From: Methylobacterium sp. NMS14P
GTDB taxonomy: Bacteria > Pseudomonadota > Alphaproteobacteria > Rhizobiales > Beijerinckiaceae
Direction: 5' to 3'
DNA length: 64,000 nucleotides
NCBI RefSeq assembly: GCF_028583545.1
Contig: NZ_CP087106.1
Location: 496,001-560,000, forward strand
Shown: one piece after another, positions 34,322 to 41,687 of the stretch
Layout of the letters: the number at the start of each line of letters is the position of its first letter
Position numbering within the stretch: the stretch's first letter is position 1
Program-made: the position numbers and the translations under genes
Notes under the pieces: model-generated
The model's database searches: none
What the model saw: the letters and a program-made list of their open reading frames with translations, nothing else
Told to the model about the DNA's origin: nothing

Positions 34322-35317
34322 TTACACGTATTGTTTCGATAGCTGCATGAGATAGTGCAAATCAGATCGTGCGCGATCATCGCCAGGGTGTATGCTAACG
34401 ATGTGATTTCCAACTCCGATAAGATGGAGTAAGTAGTTACGCTTTTGTATGTGCCTGAATTTCATATGGCCGTCTAGGCCCCAGCGCCTAATGTAATATG
34501 AGGCTTGCCGGAATTCTCGTCTGTATGATCTCTCAACCGAGACCTGATCGTTAACAACTAGTCCCGTGACCATCTTTCGCGACCCGTTGCGATTCAACAC
34601 TGTCTTATCAGGATTTACGCGAAGAGTTTTCTTCGTCAGCTCTTTCTTTATGAATCGAAGGTTTTCCTCGAATCTGACTTTGCCTGATATTACGATGTCA
34701 TCAGCGTACCGCGTGTAGCGTAGTCCGTTTGCCTTGGCATATGACAGCATAGTTGCGTCAAAATCGACCATGAAAATGTTGGATAATGCGGGACTAGTCG
34801 GGGCTCCTTGTGGTAGACGACCGTTCAAGCAGCAAAGATTTGCAATGACGACAGAAAGCTCTTGAGTATACCCGATACTGTATAGAATATCTCGCACCTG
34901 GGTGAATAATATCGATCCGAAAAAGTTCCTAACATCGACACGTAGCACTTGTGGCTGGCGAGTATGAACTGAGGCATTCCCGCGCACTGAATTTCCCTTT
35001 TTGTAGGCGCGTGCCGCACGACTTACAGGGTATGCCGAAAATATATTATCAAGCAGCCACCTTTGAATTTCCTTCAACGTAGGCAGAGGCTCATCTATTT
35101 CCCGAACTCCGCCCAATTTTTTCTTTATAGTATAGGACCTGTAAAATTTATACTGCGCATTGCAAATATCATAAATAAGCTGCTGATCGTACCCGACAAG
35201 ATACGATAAGTGCTCAATATCGAATACCGGAAGAGCTTTTTTACTAGCGATCCGTGTTTTATAGGCTATAATAGTCTTTTCTAAGTCACCGTCCAAATCT
35301 AGTAAAAGCTGATTCAT
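34322..35317 (-). CDS. Retron reverse transcriptase
   Basis: 331 aa from ATG 35317. Retron-specific signatures are present: NASVH at 114-118 (the NAxxH motif), VTG at 250-252, with RT core LRVDVRNFFGSI, LPQGAPTSPALSN and catalytic YADD at 204-207. The C-terminus has the basic X/Y region (SYRREFRQASYYIRRWG). It reverse-transcribes the msd part of the adjacent ncRNA from a branched 2'-OH primer. Codons are AT-rich compared with the chromosome. Upstream genes are a winged-helix protein and a PRTase, as in the type III class of retrons. Confidence 0.93.
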   Translation of the reverse strand: MNQLLLDLDGDLEKTIIAYKTRIASKKALPVFDIEHLSYLVGYDQQLIYDICNAQYKFYRSYTIKKKLGGVREIDEPLPTLKEIQRWLLDNIFSAYPVSRAARAYKKGNSVRGNASVHTRQPQVLRVDVRNFFGSILFTQVRDILYSIGYTQELSVVIANLCCLNGRLPQGAPTSPALSNIFMVDFDATMLSYAKANGLRYTRYADDIVISGKVRFEENLRFIKKELTKKTLRVNPDKTVLNRNGSRKMVTGLVVNDQVSVERSYRREFRQASYYIRRWGLDGHMKFRHIQKRNYLLHLIGVGNHIVSIHPGDDRARSDLHYLMQLSKQYV

Positions 35318-35336
35318 ATGGGTGGACGCCGAACCA

Positions 35337-35536
35337 AACCGAATTACTAAAGTTATCCCACAACCGACCCGAAAGGCACTTTCGGGTCGGTTGTGCGACC
35401 GTAGGGAGCGTGGATGGTGGGGCTCTTTTTCGCTGCTGCGAAAAAGTGACCCACCGTCCAGGGGCCTTAAGGTCGGTTCACTCCAGAGTGGCGACTCGCC
35501 ACTCCTGCGGTCATGCCGCTAGGCTCTAACTCGGTT
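35337..35536 (-). ncRNA. Candidate retron msr-msd RNA
   Basis: Lies between the winged-helix gene and the RT on the same strand. Its ends pair: AACCGAGTTA (35536-35527) with TAATTCGGTT (35346-35337), 10 bp with one G.T, as expected for a1/a2. Just after a1 comes AGAGC, offering a branch G in an AGC context. Inside are three stem-loops: a 19-base palindrome around 35480-35500; a long interrupted stem at about 35412-35461 with inner arms CTTTTTCGC and GCGAAAAAG; and a perfect 17-bp stem with a 3-base loop at 35359-35395. a1 overlaps the end of the winged-helix gene. Exact msr/msd borders are not determined. Confidence 0.75.
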
Positions 35537-35869
35537 GCGCAGCTGGTCAAAGGCCCGGCGTCCGATCGCATAGGAGCGCAACTTTTCCTTGGAATCAATG
35601 CGCCGATGCAGCAAAGGTTCGAGCTTTGGCCTTTTTGACACAGCTTCAGCAGCTTGCAACAAGCGAAGTCCCCAAAAAGTTACCTCGATCCTTTCACCAT
35701 TATGCGAAATGATTCCCTTGGCAGATGCTTCTTTCAGACCGTTCATTACCTGCCAACTAGAGTAACCTTTCCGTACAACATCTTGCGGGTTTCCACCGCG
35801 AACAATCTGCGCGACAATAGTACTCAGTAAAGGGCTTAGCTTTGTATCCTCAGAAAGGGTGCTGGCCAT
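35519..35869 (-). CDS. Retron-associated winged-helix protein
   Basis: 116 aa from ATG 35869, overlapping the PRTase gene end by 34 bases. GNPQDVVRKGYSSWQVMNGLKEASAKGIISHNGERIEVTFWGLRLL fits a winged helix (the last part is the wing). The C-terminal tail is basic (KLRSYAIGRRAFDQLRNRVRA), suited to binding RNA or msDNA. In retron systems such a protein sits between the RT-msDNA complex and the effector; that role here is inferred from gene order. The end of the gene contains the a1 arm of the ncRNA. Confidence 0.75.
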   Translation of the reverse strand: MASTLSEDTKLSPLLSTIVAQIVRGGNPQDVVRKGYSSWQVMNGLKEASAKGIISHNGERIEVTFWGLRLLQAAEAVSKRPKLEPLLHRRIDSKEKLRSYAIGRRAFDQLRNRVRA

Positions 35870-36717
35870 TTTGTTCCGCCTTTCTGTCTATCATTCCAAA
35901 AAATTGGCAGCGTGTTATTCGGTGTGCGCTTCATACTTACTAAGGCCTCTGCGCGTCCGTATCCTAATTTGTACCAAACGCGCATCGACAAGCGGGACTC
36001 AATAGTCTGGTATACTTCCAATGCCTCTTGAGCCGTCATGGAACCGATTGCAAAAGCATCCGTTATAGCGCGATCGCGGATTTCACAAGCGTAGACGTTT
36101 GGACACAGCTTTCGCACCCTATTATAAGCTATTCTCTGCATACAGATGACATATATACTTATATTTTGCACCATTTCTGGAAATGAGTTTATTATTGTTC
36201 GGAGCATTTTCCTCATCTGGCTTCCGGACCCCACAAAATCATCAACAATTACCAACTTCGACCCGACCTTTTGATGATTTAGCCTATCGTAGTGGTCGAG
36301 GGTATCAACCTCTAAAAATAAACGATCATCGAGGAATCTCTGGATCTCATAGCAAACTGAATGGCCGCTTTTAACTTTCGGCTCAGCGTCCGAAACTGGA
36401 AGGAATAGGATCTTGTCGCGACGACCAAATTTAGACGTGATTTGACGCGCAATGGCTCTACAATGATCCGCATAGTCAGTTAGACGATAATAGTTTTCTA
36501 TAAATGATAGAACAAGTTTTCGCTGCCTCTGATCTAGCTCGCTTAGCAAATCGACTGTTTTATTAAATACGTCTCCATCAAACTCATTAATGTCACCAGA
36601 CCATTTCTTTCTCTCAAAAACTTCTCCAAGTTGGGCAAGTTCTTCGAATGTGAATATTTCTATCACGATCTCACAAGTTTCCTCTAGGCTTCCAGGCCAA
36701 GTCAATTTATGCAGCAA
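35836..36717 (-). CDS. PRTase-like retron effector
   Basis: 293 aa from a TTG at 36717; an in-frame stop four codons upstream rules out a longer form. KLVIVDDFVGSGSQMRKML (154-172) is a PRPP-binding loop with the two acidic residues of type I phosphoribosyltransferases. The end YKLGYGRAEALVSM then RTPNNTLPIFWND is typical of the PRTase_CE group found in retron and other defence contexts. The N-terminal 100 residues are helical. It is the likely toxin/effector, released when phage disturbs the RT-msDNA complex; the reaction is not established by the sequence. Confidence 0.8.
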   Translation of the reverse strand: MLHKLTWPGSLEETCEIVIEIFTFEELAQLGEVFERKKWSGDINEFDGDVFNKTVDLLSELDQRQRKLVLSFIENYYRLTDYADHCRAIARQITSKFGRRDKILFLPVSDAEPKVKSGHSVCYEIQRFLDDRLFLEVDTLDHYDRLNHQKVGSKLVIVDDFVGSGSQMRKMLRTIINSFPEMVQNISIYVICMQRIAYNRVRKLCPNVYACEIRDRAITDAFAIGSMTAQEALEVYQTIESRLSMRVWYKLGYGRAEALVSMKRTPNNTLPIFWNDRQKGGTKWPAPFLRIQS

Positions 36718-37086
36718 TAGAAGCCTTCACCATCTGAATCAGGAACCAAACTTCACGCAATAAAATGAAGTCCATACACGCGATCAAGGACCCAAGCGTA
36801 GCTGTGGCGTAAACTCGTGTCCACCGCTTTTGTTCGCTTCGGAACGTTTTCAAAGTGCATAGGATTGGCGTCGATCATGAACCAAGGGTTTGCGTTGCCT
36901 AACTTGAGCGGGAAGCTTGGTTCGGTATCATCCACAACATATGCGCTCGCAGTACGAGAGAGCTTCCGACACGGAGCGGTCGCAGTGCGTTCCTGTGCGC
37001 ACCACGCTATTCTGTGCCAACCCACAGCTGAACCGGCGTACTCGATAGCTTGACGTATAGCTTCAGAGAAACCGCTCCGTTTTCGG
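36718..37086. other. Stretch between retron and integrase
   Basis: About 370 bases. It must hold the promoter of the retron operon near 36730-36800. One minus-strand frame (36753 to about 37127) is open and could encode 124 aa with SFPLKLGNANPWFMIDANPM, but it starts inside the integrase and matches nothing I know, so I do not call it a gene. Confidence 0.45.
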
Positions 37087-38409
37087 TCAGGCTCGCGTCC
37101 ACTCCGGCCGGAGCCGGTCCACCACACGTTCGAGGCGCACCTGGCCGTAGTGCTTGTCGATCATGGCGAGCGAGGTCCGGCAGTTCCGCGCCACATCGAG
37201 CACCTCAGCTCCGTTCGCCAGCTGCTCGCTGATATAGAAGTGGCGCAGCGAGTACGGCGTGCGCTTGATGCCGCGATGATCCCGCTCAAGCCCAGCCGCC
37301 TTCACCAGTTCGGTGAAGCCGTTGGCGACCGAGGCGATGCGCTTGCCCGTCTCACTCGCAAACACCGGGTCCGAATCAGCTGGCTCTCGGCCCATGCTCC
37401 GCTCAAATAGCATCCACAGGGTGTCGAACCACGGGATCGCCGCCTTCTGCGGGATGGCCTTGCCGCTCTTGCCCTTGCCCCGCACCTGCAGCCGGATGTC
37501 GCGATCATCCACGCTCTTGCCTCGACCGGCGCGGTAGCCCAGCACGTCCCCCCAGGTGAGGTTGTACATCTCAGTTGGGCGCAAGCCTGAGAACGCGCCG
37601 ATCATCACGTAAGCGTGCAGCACGGTGCGATCGCGCCGGGTGTGGTCATCCAACCGCTTGATGCGCCAGTTGCGTCGGTCGCTGGCCCGCACCTCAGCGC
37701 CAGTGCCGTCCATAATCGGATCCACAAGCCGGCTGAGACTCACAGCCTCCAGCCGGGCGAACTCGTGCGGCTCGAAGCTCGGTCGCCGATTGTCGGGCGA
37801 ACGCCGGGCCTTGATGCTGATCTCTGGCGGTGTCTTTAGGTAGCCCTGCCGTGAGGCCCAGCGCAGAAGCGCTCGCAGCACCACGGTCTCGCCGCGCTGG
37901 CGGCTCAGAGACGGGGCTGCGCGTCGAACAGGCCGGCGTAGGCGATGTCCGTCACGCTCATATTCGATGTGCGTGACGAGCTTGCCCGGGCCGTCGGTCC
38001 AATAAGTGCGACGCCACTCCGCGTAGCGCTCCAGATCCGTCTCGGTGACTGCGTCGATGGGCTTCTGTCCGAAATAGCCGATGAAGTAGCGGCGAATCAC
38101 GGCGGGCTCGCTCTTGCCCTGGTCGGCGCGCCGTTCACCGCGCTCCACCTCGCGCAGGATCTGCGCGATGTAGGCCTCAGCCACGCTCTCGAAGGTGTGC
38201 GCCTTTGCCGTGAGCCCCTGCTTGGCTCTATAGGTGGCCTCGTACCAGATGGCGTCGGCGCGGCGCTCAGCCTCTCGCTGATCGTCGGTGTCGAGCGAGC
38301 GCTTGAACTGCCCCTGGCCCTTGATGCTGAAGCGTACCTGCCACTTGGTGCTGCCGGCACGCCGGAACAGCTGATAGCGCTCGGCTTGGACGTTGCCAGG
38401 GGTGCTCAC
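37087..38409 (-). CDS. Site-specific tyrosine integrase
   Basis: 440 aa, full-length. N-terminal arm (YQLFRRAGSTKWQVRFSIKGQGQFKRSL), SAM-like core-binding region (HTFESVAEAYIAQILREVE), catalytic domain with Arg in MIGAFSGLRPTEMYNLTW, Lys in VRGKGKSGKAIPQ, HxxR in RTPYSLRHFYISE, and the Tyr in AMIDKHYGQVRLE. The gene ends about 1.5 kb from, and starts 200 bases from, the 3' end of tRNA-Met, the expected attachment site. It probably inserted the retron-bearing element, or part of the wider island. Confidence 0.92.
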   Translation of the reverse strand: MSTPGNVQAERYQLFRRAGSTKWQVRFSIKGQGQFKRSLDTDDQREAERRADAIWYEATYRAKQGLTAKAHTFESVAEAYIAQILREVERGERRADQGKSEPAVIRRYFIGYFGQKPIDAVTETDLERYAEWRRTYWTDGPGKLVTHIEYERDGHRLRRPVRRAAPSLSRQRGETVVLRALLRWASRQGYLKTPPEISIKARRSPDNRRPSFEPHEFARLEAVSLSRLVDPIMDGTGAEVRASDRRNWRIKRLDDHTRRDRTVLHAYVMIGAFSGLRPTEMYNLTWGDVLGYRAGRGKSVDDRDIRLQVRGKGKSGKAIPQKAAIPWFDTLWMLFERSMGREPADSDPVFASETGKRIASVANGFTELVKAAGLERDHRGIKRTPYSLRHFYISEQLANGAEVLDVARNCRTSLAMIDKHYGQVRLERVVDRLRPEWTRA

Positions 38410-38576
38410 GATGCGGCCCTGTCTGGTTACTGCGGTGCGGCGGACTGCGCTAGAAGTGCGCTAGGGTGCTCCGTGAGCCCCCAGCAAACCGTTACGCCCG
38501 CACGACAATTTTTTCGGCTGCGCTAGCGCTGTTCTAGGATTTAAAGCCGAAACCTGCAGAGAGCAAGGCAATAGAA

Positions 38577-38602
38577 AACCCCGCTAAGTGCTTAGCGGGG
38601 TT
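38577..38602 (-). terminator. Terminator of tRNA-Met
   Basis: Perfect 12-bp arms AACCCCGCTAAG and CTTAGCGGGGTT around TG (plus-strand reading). On the minus strand the stem is followed by TTTTCT, ten bases beyond the tRNA 3' end, so it would stop tRNA transcription. Confidence 0.75.
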
Positions 38603-38611
38603 GCATAAATT

Positions 38612-38688
38612 TGGTAGCGAGGGAGGGATTTGAACCCCCGACACAAGGATTATGATTCCTCTGCTCTAACCAGCTGAGCTACCCCGCC
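38612..38688 (-). tRNA. tRNA-Met (CAT), elongator type
   Basis: 77 bases with encoded CCA. The cloverleaf folds fully: acceptor GGCGGGG with CCTCGCT, D stem GCTC/GAGC, anticodon stem GAGGA/TCCTT with loop ATCATAA, T stem GGGGG/CCCTC (one G.T) with TTCAAAT. Anticodon CAT with an acceptor G1.T72 wobble; elongator Met is most likely, although a tRNA-Ile2 carrying CAT cannot be excluded from the gene alone. The integrase gene lies just beyond its 3' end. Confidence 0.93.
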
Positions 38689-38948
38689 ACGAGCCGCGAC
38701 CGTCCGCGAGGACGATGCGTGCAGTGGCGGCGGTATAGGGATAGCGGGCGCTCGGTGTCAACGGTTCCCGGTGCGCAAATCGCCCACCCGGAGCCGGCAC
38801 GATCCGCGTCCCGCCGATCTCGGAAGGGAAAGCCCTGGCTGTCACGGGGAATCGCCTGTCGCCGACGCGGCGGCCATGTCCGACTCGTCCGCGCCCGCTA
38901 GCTTGCCGCACGGGCCGCACGACGGCCCGTCAGATCGCGGAGCGTTCG

Positions 38949-39404
38949 ATGACAGCGCGCATGAGCCATCGCTGGACCACCAGCCTCGCCGCCCTTCTCA
39001 TTGTCGGGGTGCCGCTCGCAGCGAGCCCGGCTGTCGCGGCGGGCAAGGACGTCACCTATCGCGCGGCGCTCAACGGCAGCAGCGAGGTCCCGGCGACCGC
39101 ATCCACCGGGAAAGGCGAGATCACAGCGACCTTCGATCCCGCCACCAAGCACCTGCGCTGGTCGGGCCAGTACAGCGGCCTCACCGGACCGGTCACGGCC
39201 GCCCATCTCCACGGGCCGGCCAAGGCGGGCGAGAATGCCGGCGTGCTCGTGCCGGTGACGGCGGCGAGCAGCCCCTTCACCGGCGAGGCGACCCTCGACG
39301 ACGCCAAGGCCGCCGATCTCGAGGCGGGGAAGGTCTATTTCAACCTCCACACCGCCGCGAACCCGAAGGGCGAGATCCGCGGCCAGCTGGAGCGCGCACC
39401 CTGA
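38949..39404 (+). CDS. Exported CHRD domain protein
   Basis: 151 aa. Signal peptide MTARMSHRWTTSLAALLIVGVPLAASPAVA, then one CHRD domain: VTYRAALNGSSEVPATASTGKGEITATFD, LRWSGQYSGLTGPVTAAHLHGPAKAGENAG and GKVYFNLHTAANPKGEIRGQL. CHRD domains occur singly in many secreted bacterial proteins; the role is unknown. Confidence 0.88.
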   Translation: MTARMSHRWTTSLAALLIVGVPLAASPAVAAGKDVTYRAALNGSSEVPATASTGKGEITATFDPATKHLRWSGQYSGLTGPVTAAHLHGPAKAGENAGVLVPVTAASSPFTGEATLDDAKAADLEAGKVYFNLHTAANPKGEIRGQLERAP

Positions 39405-39478
39405 TCCGGGACCGCGGAAGCCTCGACGATCCCGGCCGTGCCCGGTAGGCGGATCCCGTCCACCTGCCGGAGCCTTCG

Positions 39479-39817
39479 ATGAAGCACACCGACGCCATCA
39501 TCGCCTGGACGCCTGTCCGCTGGGCGGAGCTGAAGCCGGACACCGCCGGTCAGGTCGTCGTCCTGCCCGCGCCCGACACGGCCGGAGAGGCCAAGCGCTA
39601 CATGATGCGCGCCGGCGCCAGCTCGTCCGCCCTGGCCACGCTGTCGGAGGAGGCGCGCGTCGCGCGCCTCTTCATCGACTTCCAGACCCTGGTCGTCCGC
39701 GACGGGATCGACCCCCAGGTCGCCCACCGGGCATTCCTGGCGATCGACGAGTACCGGTTCCGCATCGCCCCCGACACCGAGGGCGCGGAGTTCGAGGACC
39801 CGCCCGAGGAAGATTAG
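39479..39817 (+). CDS. Conserved-looking hypothetical protein, 112 aa
   Basis: The family is not recognised. The protein has no signal peptide or membrane segment. The middle (EEARVARLFIDFQTLVVRDGIDPQVAHRAFLAIDEYRFRI) is helical, and the tail is strongly acidic (GAEFEDPPEED). The ATG follows a 74-base gap after the CHRD gene. Codon bias resembles the core genes, supporting a real gene. Confidence 0.6.
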   Translation: MKHTDAIIAWTPVRWAELKPDTAGQVVVLPAPDTAGEAKRYMMRAGASSSALATLSEEARVARLFIDFQTLVVRDGIDPQVAHRAFLAIDEYRFRIAPDTEGAEFEDPPEED

Positions 39818-39932
39818 CCTGGGCACCCGTCGGTACTTTCCGCCGGGCTCACGGAAGCGTGAGAATTAAGAATACACACCGGCTGGACGCGCCCTATCTC
39901 CCGCCGGGTCCTCACTCCGTCCGAGGCTGGCC

Positions 39933-40838
39933 ATGCCCGTAACCCGTCGCGCCGTCATCGCCGCAGCCGCGCTCGCCCCGCTCGCAGGACGCCTCGCCAC
40001 GGCGGCGGAACCGCTGATCCGCCGTCCGATCCCGTCGACCGGCGAGACGCTCCCGGCCATCGGGATCGGCACGTCCCGGCGCTACGAGGTCGAGCCGACA
40101 CCTGAGTCGGTGGCGCCCCTGAAGGACGCGGTCAGAACTTTCGTCGATCTGGGCGGCTCGGTGATCGACACGGCCCCGAGCTACGGCAGCGCCGAGGACG
40201 TCCTCGGCCTGATCCTGGCGGAGCCCGGCCTGCGCCAGAAGATCTTCCTCGCCAGCAAGGTCGACACGACCGGCCGCGACGCGACGCTCGCGGAATTCGA
40301 CCGGTCGCTCAAGCGGATGAAGGTCGACAGCCTCGATCTCGTGGCGGTCCACAACCTGATCGACGTGACCGAGAACCTGGCGGTCCTGCGCGATCTGAAG
40401 GCGCGCAAGCGCATCCGGTATGTCGGCGTCACGGTCTGGCGCGACAACCAGCTCGACGCCCTCGAAGCCGTCATGAAGCGCGAGAGCCTCGACTTCATCC
40501 AGGTGAACTACGCCATCGACAACCGCGCCGCCGCCGAGCGCGTGCTCCCACTGGCCGCGGATCGCGGCGTGGCGGTGATGACCAACGTGCCGTTCGGCCG
40601 CGACCGCCTGTTCAAGGCGGTCCAGGGCAAGGAGCTACCGGCGGTCGCCAAGGACCTCGGCTGCGCGAGCTGGCCGCAGTTCTTCCTCAAATACGTTCTC
40701 GGCAACCGAGCCGTGACCTGCCCGATCCCCGGCATGGCGAAGGCCGCCTATGTCGAGGACAACCTGGGCGCCGCGCGGGGCAAGCTCCCGGACGCGGCGC
40801 AGCGCAAGCAGATGGAGACGTTCATCGATGCGGTCTGA
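39933..40838 (+). CDS. Tat-exported aldo/keto reductase family protein
   Basis: 301 aa. The leader MPVTRRAVIAAAALAPLAGRLATAA has a twin Arg and a hydrophobic stretch typical of Tat export. The AKR fold follows: VIDTAPSYGSAEDVLG (Asp and Tyr of the tetrad), KIFLASKVDTTG (Lys), DSLDLVAVHNL (His), then LPLAADRGVAVMTNVPFGR. The next gene, overlapping by 11 bases, is another exported NAD(P)-type protein. AKRs usually use NADPH in the cytoplasm, so Tat export with cofactor pre-bound is likely. Confidence 0.87.
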   Translation: MPVTRRAVIAAAALAPLAGRLATAAEPLIRRPIPSTGETLPAIGIGTSRRYEVEPTPESVAPLKDAVRTFVDLGGSVIDTAPSYGSAEDVLGLILAEPGLRQKIFLASKVDTTGRDATLAEFDRSLKRMKVDSLDLVAVHNLIDVTENLAVLRDLKARKRIRYVGVTVWRDNQLDALEAVMKRESLDFIQVNYAIDNRAAAERVLPLAADRGVAVMTNVPFGRDRLFKAVQGKELPAVAKDLGCASWPQFFLKYVLGNRAVTCPIPGMAKAAYVEDNLGAARGKLPDAAQRKQMETFIDAV

Positions 40839-41583
40839 TCTCACCTCGCGCCGCGCGGCGCTCGCCCTCGCGGCCGGACTGGCCGTGGCCACGGCTCTCC
40901 CCGCGGCCGTGCCCGCCCTGGCCCAGGACGGCCCGAAGAAGATCCGGATCGGCGTCATCGGGTCGGGGAATATCGGCGGCACGATCGGGACGCTCTGGGT
41001 CAAGGACGGACACGAGGTGATGTTCGCCTCCCGCCACCCGGAGCAGCTGGCCGCGATGGTCGCGGAGCTCGGGCCGAAGGCGAAGGCCGGCACCCCCGAG
41101 GAGGCGGTCAAGTTCGGCGACGCCGTGTTCATCGCCGTCCCCTACAAGGCCTACCCGGACCTCGCGAAGGAGATCGGTCCGTCCCTCAAGGGCAAGGTCG
41201 TCCTCGACGCCGGCAACGCCACGCAGAAGCGCGACGGCGCGCTCTACGACGAGGTTCAGGCCAGCGGGATCGGCGCCACCTCGGCCAAGTACTTCCCCGG
41301 CGCCAAGCTCGTGCGCGCCTTCAACGCGGCGAACTACAAGGTCTTCGCCAAGGAGGGCGCGGAGGGCGGCAAGGGTCGCGCCGGCGGGCGGATGGCGATC
41401 CCGATTGCCGGGGACGATCCGGAGGCGCTGAAGGTGGCCGAGGGCCTCGTCCGCGACGCCGGGTTCGATCCGGTGGTGGTCGGCCCGCTCAAGGACGCCG
41501 ACAAGTTCGCCATGGGAAGCCCGGGCTTCGGCCACGACGTCACCGCGCCGGAGATGCGCGAGAAACTCGGACTGGCGAGATAG
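40828..41583 (+). CDS. Tat-exported NADP oxidoreductase, coenzyme F420-dependent-like
   Basis: 251 aa from ATG 40828, which overlaps the end of the AKR gene. The leader has a twin Arg (LTSRRAALALAAGLAVATALPAAVPALA). The mature part starts with a Rossmann motif, IRIGVIGSGNIGGTIGTLWV, then VMFASRHPEQLAAM, DAVFIAVPYKAYPDLAKEIG and VVLDAGNATQKRDG; the family is F420_oxidored/Npd-like. The partner function with the AKR gene is unknown. Confidence 0.87.
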   Translation: MRSDLTSRRAALALAAGLAVATALPAAVPALAQDGPKKIRIGVIGSGNIGGTIGTLWVKDGHEVMFASRHPEQLAAMVAELGPKAKAGTPEEAVKFGDAVFIAVPYKAYPDLAKEIGPSLKGKVVLDAGNATQKRDGALYDEVQASGIGATSAKYFPGAKLVRAFNAANYKVFAKEGAEGGKGRAGGRMAIPIAGDDPEALKVAEGLVRDAGFDPVVVGPLKDADKFAMGSPGFGHDVTAPEMREKLGLAR

Positions 41584-41687
41584 GCGCGTCGCCCGACACC
41601 TCGCCGCGCGCTGCGGCGAGGTGTGCGACCGAGTCTCCCCGAGGGAGGCCTGCCCAGGGAAGAAGCCCATTCCGGTGAGATCGGCCC

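Noticed and set aside
35359..35395. 17-bp hairpin as a plain transcription terminator of the winged-helix gene
   Set aside because: No T-run follows on the minus strand, and the hairpin lies inside the a1/a2-bracketed RNA directly before the RT; an ncRNA element is the better explanation.
36753..37127. 124-codon minus-strand frame next to the integrase
   Set aside because: It begins inside the integrase coding sequence in another frame and has no recognisable sequence; kept only as a note in the gap entry.
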